A stretch of 45,624 nt of DNA from Bacteroidota bacterium (GTDB taxonomy: Bacteria > Bacteroidota > Bacteroidia > Chitinophagales > Chitinophagaceae). Under the pieces are notes generated by a model. It was not told where the DNA came from and searched no databases. It saw only the letters and a list, made by a program, of their open reading frames with translations. Where the stretch lies: positions 1-45,624 of the forward strand of contig CANFXV010000017.1 in NCBI GenBank assembly GCA_947451115.1, in the 5' to 3' direction. Below, in pieces: positions 8,440-16,167 of this stretch. Numbering within the stretch: the first letter of the stretch is position 1; every line of letters starts with the position of its first letter. A program made the position numbers and the translations under genes.

Positions 8440-9024
8440 ATGTTAGCAGCTGTAATTAAAAAAAATGATCAAAAAGCCAAATGGTTGATTGGTATATTCT
8501 CTGTGGTGGTTTTAGTGGCCGTTACTTTTTTAAGCAAATTTACGCTAGTGGTTGATTTGCCTTTTGACAAACATATTTTTGCCTTAGTGAATGCAATTTT
8601 GAATGCAACGGTAGCGGTTTTGTTGGTGGTTGCCTTGATGGCAGTGAAACAAAAAAATTATAAGGCCCATAAGAATATCATGCTTACGGCCCTTTTACTT
8701 TCCGTCTTGTTTTTAGTAAGTTATATTGCTCATCATTTGTTTGCTGGGGAAACCAAGTTTGGAGATAGCGACCATGATGGCATCGTAAGCGTTGCAGAGC
8801 AAGCGGTTCTGGGCAATACAAGAGGACTTTATTTTATTTTATTAGCAACCCATATTATTTTAGCAGCCACCAGTTTACCTTTTATTTTATTTACAGCCTA
8901 CCGTGGATTGACGGGTGAATTTGAAGACCATAAAAGAAAGGCCAAAAGAATGTGGCCTATTTGGTTTTATGTAGCAGTGACTGGCCCCTTGGTATATATG
9001 ATGATCAAGCCTTATTATAATTAG
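8440..9024 (+). CDS. DUF420 family membrane protein with an EF-hand-like loop
   Basis: 194-residue protein with five predicted helices of the DUF420/CtaM type; CtaM-like proteins are needed for cytochrome oxidase maturation in Firmicutes. Family landmarks are NAILNATVAVLLVVAL, AHKNIMLTALLLS, SYIAHHLF and LLATHIILAATSLP. Between HHLFAGETKFG and the next helix the loop contains DSDHDGIVSVAE (residues 109-120), a canonical 12-residue EF-hand spacing (Asp at 1, 3 and 5, Gly at 6, Glu at 12). From memory, Firmicutes homologues have a short FGGEG-type loop here. The loop should face the periplasm. The function is inferred from family and location next to the SCO gene. Confidence 0.85.
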   Translation: MLAAVIKKNDQKAKWLIGIFSVVVLVAVTFLSKFTLVVDLPFDKHIFALVNAILNATVAVLLVVALMAVKQKNYKAHKNIMLTALLLSVLFLVSYIAHHLFAGETKFGDSDHDGIVSVAEQAVLGNTRGLYFILLATHIILAATSLPFILFTAYRGLTGEFEDHKRKAKRMWPIWFYVAVTGPLVYMMIKPYYN

Positions 9025-9039
9025 TAGCTGCGTTAGTTT

Positions 9040-9387
9040 TTAGACATCTAGTTCTAAGTAGGGGTCCCAGAAATGTTTTTCGAAATCTACAATGGTTTCA
9101 TTTTTGACTATTATTTTTTCCTTCGCTAGTAGTTCTTGCATTAAAGTAGGCGTTGCAAAATGCGCCTTGCCACTTAGCATTCCATTTCTGTTCACTACTC
9201 TGTGTGCGGGTACTTTTGGTTTCACCCCATGGGAGGCATTCATGGCCCAGCCCACCATGCGTGAGCTACCACCTGTGCCTAAATATTTTGCAATAGCGCC
9301 ATAGCTTGTAACCCGCCCTTTGGGAATAAGGCGCACCACATCAAATACATTTTGAAAAAAATCTTTAGTCTTTGGAGTGTATTGCAT
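9040..9387 (-). CDS. MGMT-family alkyltransferase-like protein (ATL)
   Basis: 115-residue protein matching the DNA-binding domain of O6-alkylguanine-DNA alkyltransferase: FFQNVFDVVRLIPKGRVTSYG, then GWAMNAS and VPAHRVVNRNG. The reactive Cys of PCHRV is replaced by Ala (PAHRV), so it cannot accept an alkyl group. By analogy with ATL proteins it would bind O6-alkylguanine lesions and flag them for nucleotide excision repair. Its start overlaps the end of the upstream DUF5522 gene by 23 bases, so the two are translationally linked. It converges with the DUF420 gene, with 15 bases between them. Confidence 0.88.
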   Translation of the reverse strand: MQYTPKTKDFFQNVFDVVRLIPKGRVTSYGAIAKYLGTGGSSRMVGWAMNASHGVKPKVPAHRVVNRNGMLSGKAHFATPTLMQELLAKEKIIVKNETIVDFEKHFWDPYLELDV

Positions 9388-9577
9388 TAGGAATTTTATT
9401 TTTACTCAATTCTTTTATAAGTAATAACCTAGTTCTTACAGGCTCTGGTACAGCGTCATAGGTATAAGGACAGTGTCTGCAAGCATTGCCACAACAATAA
9501 CCCCTTTTTTGATGGTAGGCTTCTGTAAATACATATTTACCATCGACATCAATATAATAGTCTATACCTTCAGTCAT
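9365..9577 (-). CDS. DUF5522 family small Cys-rich protein
   Basis: 70-residue protein with the signature RGYCCGNACRHCPY: four Cys and a His that look like a metal site. This matches the DUF5522 family of short Bacteroidota proteins of unknown function. It overlaps the downstream ATL gene by 23 bases and is 17 bases after trmB. The charged C-terminal half (EPVRTRLLLIKELSKNK) may be helical. No biochemical role can be given. Confidence 0.8.
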   Translation of the reverse strand: MTEGIDYYIDVDGKYVFTEAYHQKRGYCCGNACRHCPYTYDAVPEPVRTRLLLIKELSKNKIPNAIHSKD

Positions 9578-9594
9578 TTAATTTTCTTAGGTCT

Positions 9595-10440
9595 TTAATC
9601 TTCGTTTGTTTTTACGCCTCTTTCTCTTTTTGCATCATGGGTTTCTGTCACTTCAAAGGCAGCAATCATTTCTTTAAGCAATTCATCTTTTGCATGAGGT
9701 AAGTCTTGATCAATTTTAAATTGAAGATAATGAATGCGATTACTACTTGCAATGTTCAAGCCCTCATAATAAGTTTTAATAGCATATCTTTCGTCCCATT
9801 GTGACGATTGCATGAATGTAGGCCCGTATACATCATCAGTGGCAGTGATAAGTGTAAGGCCGTAGAGTTCAATCACGGTTTTTGTAAACAAGTATAAATT
9901 AGGGCTATCTGTTTTTAAATGTACGCTACCTCCGGGTTGTAGAAATTGCTGGTAGATTCTTAAAAACTGCGGATGCGTTAATCTTTTTTTGGCCTTAGAT
10001 AATCTTAATTGTGGATCGGGAAAAGTAATCCATATTTCTGCTACTTCATCTTTAGCAAAATACTGAATGCTCTGCTCTATCTGAGTTCTTACAAAGGCTA
10101 CATTTTTAATGGCCTCTTTGTTGGCGATACTAGCACCTTTCCAAATTCTATTACCTTTTATATCAAGGCCTAAAAAATTTTGTGCCGGGAACATTCGTGC
10201 CAAACCCACCGCATACTCTCCACGCCCACAAGCAAGTTCCAATATTAGGGGCTTAATAGGGGTATTGTTTTTCGGACTTGTACTAGTGCTAATTTCAAGG
10301 CTGTCCAATGAAATAGGGTAGTCGCCCAAGTTTAATTTTTCAAAAAAAGCATTCCATTTCCCAGGCATGCCCTGTGGGTATTCCAATACATTCTCGTACT
10401 GCTTAATTGCCGCAAACTTGATTAATTTTTTCTGCCCCAT
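9595..10440 (-). CDS. trmB: tRNA (guanine-N7-)-methyltransferase
   Basis: S-adenosylmethionine-dependent enzyme that makes m7G46 in the tRNA variable loop. It has the Rossmann motif LELACGRGEYAVGLA, the following GLDIKGNRIWKGA, and the TrmB signature WITFPDPQLRLSKAKKRLTHP. At 281 residues it is longer than the usual 210-240: there is a Ser/Thr-rich insertion around residues 46-62, before motif I, and a charged C-terminal extension. A TATATTTG box ends four bases before its ATG, suggesting a leaderless or nearly leaderless transcript. It heads the trmB-DUF5522-ATL group. Confidence 0.93.
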   Translation of the reverse strand: MGQKKLIKFAAIKQYENVLEYPQGMPGKWNAFFEKLNLGDYPISLDSLEISTSTSPKNNTPIKPLILELACGRGEYAVGLARMFPAQNFLGLDIKGNRIWKGASIANKEAIKNVAFVRTQIEQSIQYFAKDEVAEIWITFPDPQLRLSKAKKRLTHPQFLRIYQQFLQPGGSVHLKTDSPNLYLFTKTVIELYGLTLITATDDVYGPTFMQSSQWDERYAIKTYYEGLNIASSNRIHYLQFKIDQDLPHAKDELLKEMIAAFEVTETHDAKRERGVKTNED

Positions 10441-10444
10441 ACTG

Positions 10445-10452
10445 CAAATATA
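10445..10452 (-). promoter_or_regulatory. -7 promoter box immediately before trmB
   Basis: TATATTTG on the minus strand fits TAnnTTTG. Only four bases separate it from the trmB ATG, so the expected transcription start coincides with the start codon. Confidence 0.45.
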
Positions 10453-10500
10453 AACTGCTTTGCGTTATAATTAAGGGTTGAAAAAGGGAGGATAGATGAA

Positions 10501-11391
10501 TTAAAATTCTAATTTTTTTAAAGCGGAACTCATACGTTTAAACAATTGTTTGATTCTTGTTAAGGGAGACATAATGAATTCATTCATTGGGCCATTAAAG
10601 CTTTCCCCTCGATGTAAAATTTGCTTGGTTAAAAAGCTAGAAGTGTATCCCCATTTATTGATGAACTGATAATAACCTTTATTTAATTTTGCTCTTTTCA
10701 CTGATTTAGATCCAAAATGGTAGGCCCTACTTGCACTGATGCCTTTAAAATACCTCACCCCAGCCAACCATAATTTATTCGAAAAATCAGGATCCGAGTA
10801 CATGCCTGGTGAAAATTCAATACTGTAGCCGCCCACTGCATCCCATAATTTGGTGGGTAGGATATTGGGCGGCCAAGTGGCACCGGCCCAATCTTTAAAT
10901 TCCAATTGCTTGAATTGGTTTAATAATTCCTCCTCTTGAAAATTGGAAAAATTGGATCCATAATTTTTTACAATTACGCAATTGCTTGAAGCAACCGGTT
11001 CAATAACAGTAGAAGACAAGAAAAATTTATTATGTCCAATACTTTTTATCTCCTCTAATAAATATTTATCCCAATCTGGACATAAATACATATCATCATT
11101 GACATAAACGATATAATCTGTTTTAACAATGGTACTTGCACAATTTAGCGCATAGCAAACCCCTATATTTTCTGTGCTATAGGTGTAATTTATGTCTGCT
11201 TCGTTTTCTATCCAAGCTAGGGTACCATCCTTGCCTTCATTCACATGTACAATAATTTGGTGGGTATAGGCAGAATTTTTTCTTATACTATGGACACATA
11301 ACTTTAAATAGTTTAAATTGTTCCAACTTGGGATGAGGATGGAAAATTTTGCATTTTCAGGCAGGGTTCTTTCTTGATAGGTATGAATCAT
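10501..11391 (-). CDS. Glycosyltransferase family 2 protein
   Basis: 296-residue GT-A type transferase: FSILIPSWNNLNYLKLCVHSI at residues 16-36, DxD-like metal site in VYVNDDMYL (near residue 100), then GGYSIEFSPGMYSDPDFSNKL as the acceptor-side region. There is no membrane segment, so it is probably cytoplasmic and works with surface polysaccharide or glycoprotein synthesis. The sugar and acceptor cannot be deduced. It stands alone on the minus strand, 60 bases downstream of trmB's start region, with its own TATTTTTG box. Confidence 0.88.
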   Translation of the reverse strand: MIHTYQERTLPENAKFSILIPSWNNLNYLKLCVHSIRKNSAYTHQIIVHVNEGKDGTLAWIENEADINYTYSTENIGVCYALNCASTIVKTDYIVYVNDDMYLCPDWDKYLLEEIKSIGHNKFFLSSTVIEPVASSNCVIVKNYGSNFSNFQEEELLNQFKQLEFKDWAGATWPPNILPTKLWDAVGGYSIEFSPGMYSDPDFSNKLWLAGVRYFKGISASRAYHFGSKSVKRAKLNKGYYQFINKWGYTSSFLTKQILHRGESFNGPMNEFIMSPLTRIKQLFKRMSSALKKLEF

Positions 11392-11410
11392 GGGCTTAAT
11401 ATGCTCAGTA

Positions 11411-11418
11411 CAAAAATA
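11411..11418 (-). promoter_or_regulatory. -7 promoter box upstream of the glycosyltransferase
   Basis: TATTTTTG on the minus strand, 19 bases before the ATG at 11391, matches TAnnTTTG. The 161 bases between it and the divergent gene at 11580 are AT-rich, with a near-match TAACTTTA at about 11484-11491 on the plus strand. Confidence 0.45.
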
Positions 11419-11579
11419 GCTTAAATTTTTGCTTAAGATTTACTTAAATCAGTTAAAATTACTGTTAACATTTTTATTATTGATTTAACTTTACATAATC
11501 GTCTTAGCTTTAAACTATTGGCTCAAACTACCATCTAACTATTATAAATTGATTAATAAGAATTTTTAAAACCTTTATT

Positions 11580-12485
11580 ATGAACAAAATTAAAAGCTTA
11601 ATTGCAATTGCAACCACTTTGCTATTGATCATTGGAACTACTACTTTGTTGGAAGCACAAAGAGGTGGCCGAGGTGGCGGTGGTTTTAGCCGCGGTGGCT
11701 ATGGCGGTGGTAGTTTTGGCGGTGGATTTGGTGGAGGATCTTCTAGAGGCTTTAGTGGTGGTGGCGGTAACCTAAGAGCTACCAATAGTGTTGGTGGGGG
11801 CTCTAATCTAAGAGTTGCCAATAATTTTTGGGGTGGTGGTAGATCTTTAGCTGCTGCTCATCTTGGTTTTGCTGGAGGCAGAATGTACAGAAGCGTCCCA
11901 AGATCCTTTCTTAGACTAAGTTTTGGCGGCTACCCTTATTATTTTTATGATGGCTTATTTTATGGCTATTATGGAGGTTATTATGGAAGCATTTTTCCTC
12001 CATTAGGCATCTCCATTGGAGCATTGCCTTATGGCTATTGGTCTTTCAATTATGGAGGTTTCCCTTATTTCTACCATAGCGGTATCTACTATCGCCAACA
12101 GGAAGAGCAATATCAAGTAGTAGAAGCACCAGTGGGTGCAAGTGTGCCTAAAATTCCTAAAGAAGCCAAAGTAGTGGTGGTGAACAATGAAAAATATTAC
12201 GAATTCAATGGTACTTACTACAAAGAATATGTAAAGCAGGATGGTACTATTTGGTATGAGATAGCTGGCTTACATGGTGTATTAAATACCGCCGCTGCTG
12301 AGGTAGCGCCTGTAGCTAGCACTCAGGTAATGCAATACAATATTGGAGATATTGTGGATGCCTTGCCAGCAGATTGCAAATCGGTAATTATTAACAATCG
12401 TAAATATTTTGTTGCTAACGGTAATCTATTTTTCGAAGAGTTTATAGAGAACAATATTTTAAAATATAAAGTAGTTGGTAAATAG
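11580..12485 (+). CDS. Exported Gly/Tyr-rich protein, DUF6515-like
   Basis: 301-residue secreted protein. It has a signal peptide (residues 1-26, cleavage after LLEAQ likely), then a Gly/Arg/Ser-rich stretch (27-95), an aromatic Tyr/Gly/Phe segment (110-180), and two copies of a small module of the form PKEAKVVVVNNEKYYEFNGTYY (about 190-235 and 256-300; second copy LPADCKSVIINNRKYFVANG). The repeated module resembles DUF6515, common in Bacteroidota, with no known activity. An outer-surface or structural role is a guess. It is followed by a terminator and by another glycine-rich exported protein. Confidence 0.75.
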   Translation: MNKIKSLIAIATTLLLIIGTTTLLEAQRGGRGGGGFSRGGYGGGSFGGGFGGGSSRGFSGGGGNLRATNSVGGGSNLRVANNFWGGGRSLAAAHLGFAGGRMYRSVPRSFLRLSFGGYPYYFYDGLFYGYYGGYYGSIFPPLGISIGALPYGYWSFNYGGFPYFYHSGIYYRQQEEQYQVVEAPVGASVPKIPKEAKVVVVNNEKYYEFNGTYYKEYVKQDGTIWYEIAGLHGVLNTAAAEVAPVASTQVMQYNIGDIVDALPADCKSVIINNRKYFVANGNLFFEEFIENNILKYKVVGK

Positions 12486-12524
12486 ATATTACGAAATTTA
12501 AAAATTACAAAGTTTGAATTGTTG

Positions 12525-12556
12525 TCAAAGCCCTGCAAAACAGGGCTTTGATTTTT
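12525..12556 (+). terminator. Intrinsic terminator after the DUF6515-like gene
   Basis: An 11-bp stem (TCAAAGCCCTG / CAGGGCTTTGA) with a CAAAA loop, followed by TTTTT. A clear rho-independent terminator, 39 bases after the stop codon. Confidence 0.88.
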
Positions 12557-12597
12557 AAAGAATAGGTGTTTTCTTTTTTCACATTAATTTGATTTAC

Positions 12598-13491
12598 ATG
12601 AAAAATATTTTTATACTTAGCATTGGTTTGCTTTTAATATTTTCTTATACTGCTTGTAGTCCTAAGGAGTACCCAGTAGGTAATTACCAAGCAACTACAA
12701 TTTTGGCAGATGGTAATTCAAAAGATTGGAGTTTACCCTTACGTTTTGGTGCTGAAGATGGTTTGTTGCAATACAATATCACCAATGACAAAAACAATAT
12801 TTATGTGAGTGTGGCTACCAGTGATCAAGCTACACAAATGAATATATTAAGGTTAGGCATTGCAGTCTATTTTGATACCAAAGGAAAAACAAATAAAACT
12901 GTGGGCCTCAGTTTTCCTGCCAATGAAGCATCGGATGGAGATAGGCGCAATTTTAGGCCAATTGCTGGAGGGGCTAATAAAACTGCAGACCAATTAAATT
13001 TTAAAAAACAAATATTGATGGACAAGGATATTTTTAAAGCCTTTGGTTTTATCAATATGGACAATAGAATTTATGACGTTTCAGATACTAGCCATATTAA
13101 AATGGGGATCAATTATGACGTCTCTGGCAATTTGGTTTTTGAAGCCATTGTGCCCATTAAAAATATTTATGATAAAAATTTTACAGCACAAACAGCACCT
13201 AGTTTAAGTGTAGGTATAGTAGTGAATTCATCGGGTATGAGCCCCAGGGGTACGAATAATGCAGGAGGCGAATCTGGCATGAGAAATGGTGGCGGTGGCA
13301 TGCGAGGTGGCGGTGGTGGCATGGGCGGTGGCATGGGTGGAGGTGGCATGAGAGGCGGTGGAGGTGTCGGAATGGGCGGTGGAAGACGTAGTGGTGGCGG
13401 TGGTATGCGTGGTGGCGGAGCTAATGGTGGTGGATATACACCTAAGAATTCTGCCAATTGGTACCAATTTAAATTGGCTTATAGCAATTAA
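12598..13491 (+). CDS. Putative lipoprotein with CBM9/DOMON-like domain and Gly/Met-rich tail
   Basis: 297-residue exported protein. The start is ATG 12598 (MKNIFILSIGLLLIF), a signal sequence ending in SYTAC that could be a loose Bacteroidota lipobox. Residues about 30-200 resemble a beta-sandwich of the CBM9/DOMON type (ADGNSKDWS at the start, IAVYFDTKGK, EAIVPIKNIY near the end). Residues about 215-285 are a low-complexity tail of GGGGM and GMRGGG units ending in a short NWYQFKLAYSN. The function is unknown. The last four bases of the gene (TTAA) are shared with the convergent outer-membrane gene. Confidence 0.7.
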   Translation: MKNIFILSIGLLLIFSYTACSPKEYPVGNYQATTILADGNSKDWSLPLRFGAEDGLLQYNITNDKNNIYVSVATSDQATQMNILRLGIAVYFDTKGKTNKTVGLSFPANEASDGDRRNFRPIAGGANKTADQLNFKKQILMDKDIFKAFGFINMDNRIYDVSDTSHIKMGINYDVSGNLVFEAIVPIKNIYDKNFTAQTAPSLSVGIVVNSSGMSPRGTNNAGGESGMRNGGGGMRGGGGGMGGGMGGGGMRGGGGVGMGGGRRSGGGGMRGGGANGGGYTPKNSANWYQFKLAYSN

Positions 13492-14744
13492 AATACTTCA
13501 CCTAAATTCACAAAAAATCCTTGAGAACTATTGTTGCCAAAACCATAATCTATACAAATATTGGTTTTAGAATATTTATTTAATTTCAATCTTAAACCAA
13601 GGCCATAGCCTGGCAATACAGATTTATAAGTCGTAGAAAGTTCGTCCGAAAATTTTTCGGCATTGACAAATACAATTCCACCTACTAATCCATTTTTACT
13701 AATGCCAAATCGGTATTCGGTTTCTAGATAAGACATATTATTACCTCTAAATCTGCTTTGTATATAGCCTCTTCCAGTATTGTATTGATCATCCCAACCT
13801 GTGGCTGGTTTTAATAAATAAGGAGGCGATCCACCTATGGTCAACCATTCATAATTCCAAAAAGCCAAAGTGTTTTTTGAGCCTTTTGGAAAACTAAAAT
13901 ATTTACGAGTATCTATTAAAAGAGATTGCCAATAATTATTACTTCCAATCAATGGTAGATTATCTCTTAGCACTAAATTAAAGTAAGTGCCATGGCTAGC
14001 ATTAATTTGATTGGTTCTTGAGTCATACAATACATTAAAAACAGGGCCCACAGCAATTTCATCATTTCCTAATTCTTTTCCAATGAGTTTATTGATTCTT
14101 TTAGTACCTGGATCTACTACTTTGATGTTCCAAAACTGATCGTAATAAATGCCAGTACCTGCGTACCAATTTTTTGCAAAGGAGATTAAAATTTTGTCAT
14201 GAATTTTTAATCCATTAAAATTAATAGTATGTGCTTTATTGGGATCGGTTCTTCCACCTAGTCCATAAATATCAGAAGGGTAAGAAATGTATCTATTGTC
14301 AGAAATTAAATTTATTTTATCTTTTTTTAACCAGATATCTGCATACAAAGGAAAAATAGTTTGGTTGTATTGGGAATAAGTAAAACTCGAACTAATATTT
14401 GAAATTTTTGCATCGCTGTCTGCATGGGTATAAAAAGCAAGGTTGGTACTTATTACGCCAGCCGTTCCAGTTTGTAAAGTATAACCTGCTGCAGGTAAAA
14501 AAGAGAAATGATATTTTTTTGTTTCAATACTGTTGGTGTTATTTGTCTTTTTTTTAATTACAGATTGAAAAATATCTTTCAAATCTTTTTCTTTGAATGC
14601 TTTTATGGAGGTATCTAATTTTTGAATGACTAAGGTATCATTTGGAAAATCAAAGGGATTAGCCAATACCATAGCACTTGGACAAAGTAGACCAATGAAT
14701 AATCCTACCGGAAGGCTTAAGTTTTGCTTGAAAAAGTTTTTGAT
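13488..14744 (-). CDS. BamA/TamA-type outer-membrane beta-barrel protein, apparent ATC or ATT start
   Basis: Predicted outer-membrane barrel with alternating aromatic strands and a terminal Phe (...FFVNLGEVF), like the surface-antigen (D15/BamA/TamA) barrel without POTRA repeats; the mature part is about 390 residues. The only in-frame ATG (14672) falls inside the signal peptide's C-region. Upstream codons, with no stop, encode KNFFKQNLSLPVGLFIGLLC followed by PSAMVLA: a textbook signal peptide. No in-frame ATG, GTG, TTG or CTG precedes it before the TAA near 14805; candidate starts are ATC 14744 (used here) or ATT 14768. A TTATTTTG box at 14780-14787 would put transcription just upstream of both. 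A local sequencing error is the alternative. Confidence 0.72.
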   Translation of the reverse strand: MKNFFKQNLSLPVGLFIGLLCPSAMVLANPFDFPNDTLVIQKLDTSIKAFKEKDLKDIFQSVIKKKTNNTNSIETKKYHFSFLPAAGYTLQTGTAGVISTNLAFYTHADSDAKISNISSSFTYSQYNQTIFPLYADIWLKKDKINLISDNRYISYPSDIYGLGGRTDPNKAHTINFNGLKIHDKILISFAKNWYAGTGIYYDQFWNIKVVDPGTKRINKLIGKELGNDEIAVGPVFNVLYDSRTNQINASHGTYFNLVLRDNLPLIGSNNYWQSLLIDTRKYFSFPKGSKNTLAFWNYEWLTIGGSPPYLLKPATGWDDQYNTGRGYIQSRFRGNNMSYLETEYRFGISKNGLVGGIVFVNAEKFSDELSTTYKSVLPGYGLGLRLKLNKYSKTNICIDYGFGNNSSQGFFVNLGEVF

Positions 14745-14779
14745 AGGGCCCGGGTTTTTCTTTAAAATTGAATCAGTTG

Positions 14780-14787
14780 CAAAATAA
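14780..14787 (-). promoter_or_regulatory. -7-like box for the outer-membrane barrel gene
   Basis: TTATTTTG on the minus strand differs from TAnnTTTG at one position. It lies 11 bases before the ATT codon at 14768 and 35 before the ATC at 14744, so a transcript from here includes both candidate start codons and the whole signal peptide. Confidence 0.3.
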
Positions 14788-14896
14788 AGCCAACTTAATT
14801 AGAGTTTAGACTTTAATTTTTAGTGTTGGTTTAATGGAAAATTAAATTATATATATTATATTGTATATCAGTTTAGTATTCCTTAAAAATCTATCT

Positions 14897-16159
14897 ATGA
14901 AAAGAAGTCCCTACATCGTTTTTCTCATCATGTTGACCTTTTTTGTGATTTCATTTTTGACCAATGTGATGGGGCCCTTGATTCCCGATTTAATCAAAGA
15001 TTTTAACCTTACCCTAACCTTAGTGGCCTTATTGCCCTTTGCTTTTTTTATTGCCTATGGGGTAATGTCCATTCCTTCTGGAATGATGATAGAAAAGTAC
15101 AAAGAAAAAAAAGTAATGATTGCAGCCTTTATTGTGGCTTTTTTTGGTTCACTTATACTAGCACTATATCCTAATTATTTGTCTGCTGTTGGTTCTTTGT
15201 TTTTAATTGGTTGCGGGATGGCCATGTTGCAAGTGGTGATTAATCCTCTGTTGCGTACTTCTGGAGGAGAGGAAAATTTTGCATTTTATTCTGTACTCGC
15301 CCAATTGATCTTTGGTTTTGCTTCTTTTGTGAGTCCATTAGTGTATTCAAAATTAGTTTTTGCCATGGGGCATGACAATCAATCCAATGGCTTGCTTACT
15401 TATTTGTACAAATTGGTTCCACCACAATTGCCTTGGATTTCGCTTTACTTTTTCTTTGTGGTCATTTGTTTTTTAATGATTGTAGTGATTGTGTTTTCAA
15501 AATTTCCTAACGTAGAATTAAACCAAGATGAAAAAGCAGGTGCTTTACAAACGCATCTTAATTTATTTAAAAACAAGCAAGTGGTTTTATATTTTTTGGC
15601 GGTCATTTGCTATATAGGTTCTGAACAAGGCGTAGCCAATTGGATCTCCCAATTTTTAGCTACTTACCATGGGGTAGATCCTCAAAAGGCAGGCGCCGAA
15701 ACCATTGCTTATTTCTGGGGATTGATGACCGCAGGAGGCTTACTGGGTTTGATTTTACTAAAACTATTTGATAGCCGCCATGTGCTCATTGTATTTACAG
15801 GTTTATCCATGGTGGCCTTGGCCGCTGCTTTATTGGGTTCTACCAGCGTTGCTTTTATTGCTTTCCCATTGGTGGGATTTTTCATCTCCTTATTGTATCC
15901 CATTATTTTTTCTTTGGCCTTAAATTCTGTTACCGAACACCATGGCTCTTTCTCGGGGATTTTAGTGACAGGTATTATTGGAGGTGCCATTGTGCCATTG
16001 ATCATTGGCTGGTTGGGCGATCAAGTTGGATTAAAAGGCGCCATGTGCTTTTTATTCTTAACCCTTGGTTTTATTTTGACCATTGGATTTTGGGCCAAAC
16101 CCATTATCAATAATAAAACCATCGACCTTTTTAAAAATAAAGCGGGCGATCCTGCTTAA
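14897..16159 (+). CDS. Sugar MFS transporter, FucP-like
   Basis: 420-residue transporter with twelve predicted helices. LIPDLIKDFNLTLTLVALLP and FFIAYGVMSIPSGMMIEKY resemble the first two helices of the L-fucose:proton symporter/glucose-galactose transporter group. I start it at ATG 14897 (MKRSPYIVFLIM) because the longer frame begins with TTG and adds no family residues. It is eight bases before a ROK-type kinase, so the pair probably imports and phosphorylates a hexose or amino sugar. Fucose as substrate is possible, given the catabolic operon at 33-39 kb, but nothing here shows it. Confidence 0.85.
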   Translation: MKRSPYIVFLIMLTFFVISFLTNVMGPLIPDLIKDFNLTLTLVALLPFAFFIAYGVMSIPSGMMIEKYKEKKVMIAAFIVAFFGSLILALYPNYLSAVGSLFLIGCGMAMLQVVINPLLRTSGGEENFAFYSVLAQLIFGFASFVSPLVYSKLVFAMGHDNQSNGLLTYLYKLVPPQLPWISLYFFFVVICFLMIVVIVFSKFPNVELNQDEKAGALQTHLNLFKNKQVVLYFLAVICYIGSEQGVANWISQFLATYHGVDPQKAGAETIAYFWGLMTAGGLLGLILLKLFDSRHVLIVFTGLSMVALAAALLGSTSVAFIAFPLVGFFISLLYPIIFSLALNSVTEHHGSFSGILVTGIIGGAIVPLIIGWLGDQVGLKGAMCFLFLTLGFILTIGFWAKPIINNKTIDLFKNKAGDPA

Positions 16160-16167
16160 ATAATTAT

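Noticed and set aside
9040..9387. Functional O6-alkylguanine-DNA methyltransferase
   Set aside because: The reactive Cys of PCHRV is Ala here, so alkyl transfer is not possible; called an ATL protein.
13167..13467. Pro-rich and Thr/Ala-rich minus-strand frames across the Gly-rich tail
   Set aside because: They are antisense shadows created by repeated GGN codons of the plus-strand lipoprotein gene.
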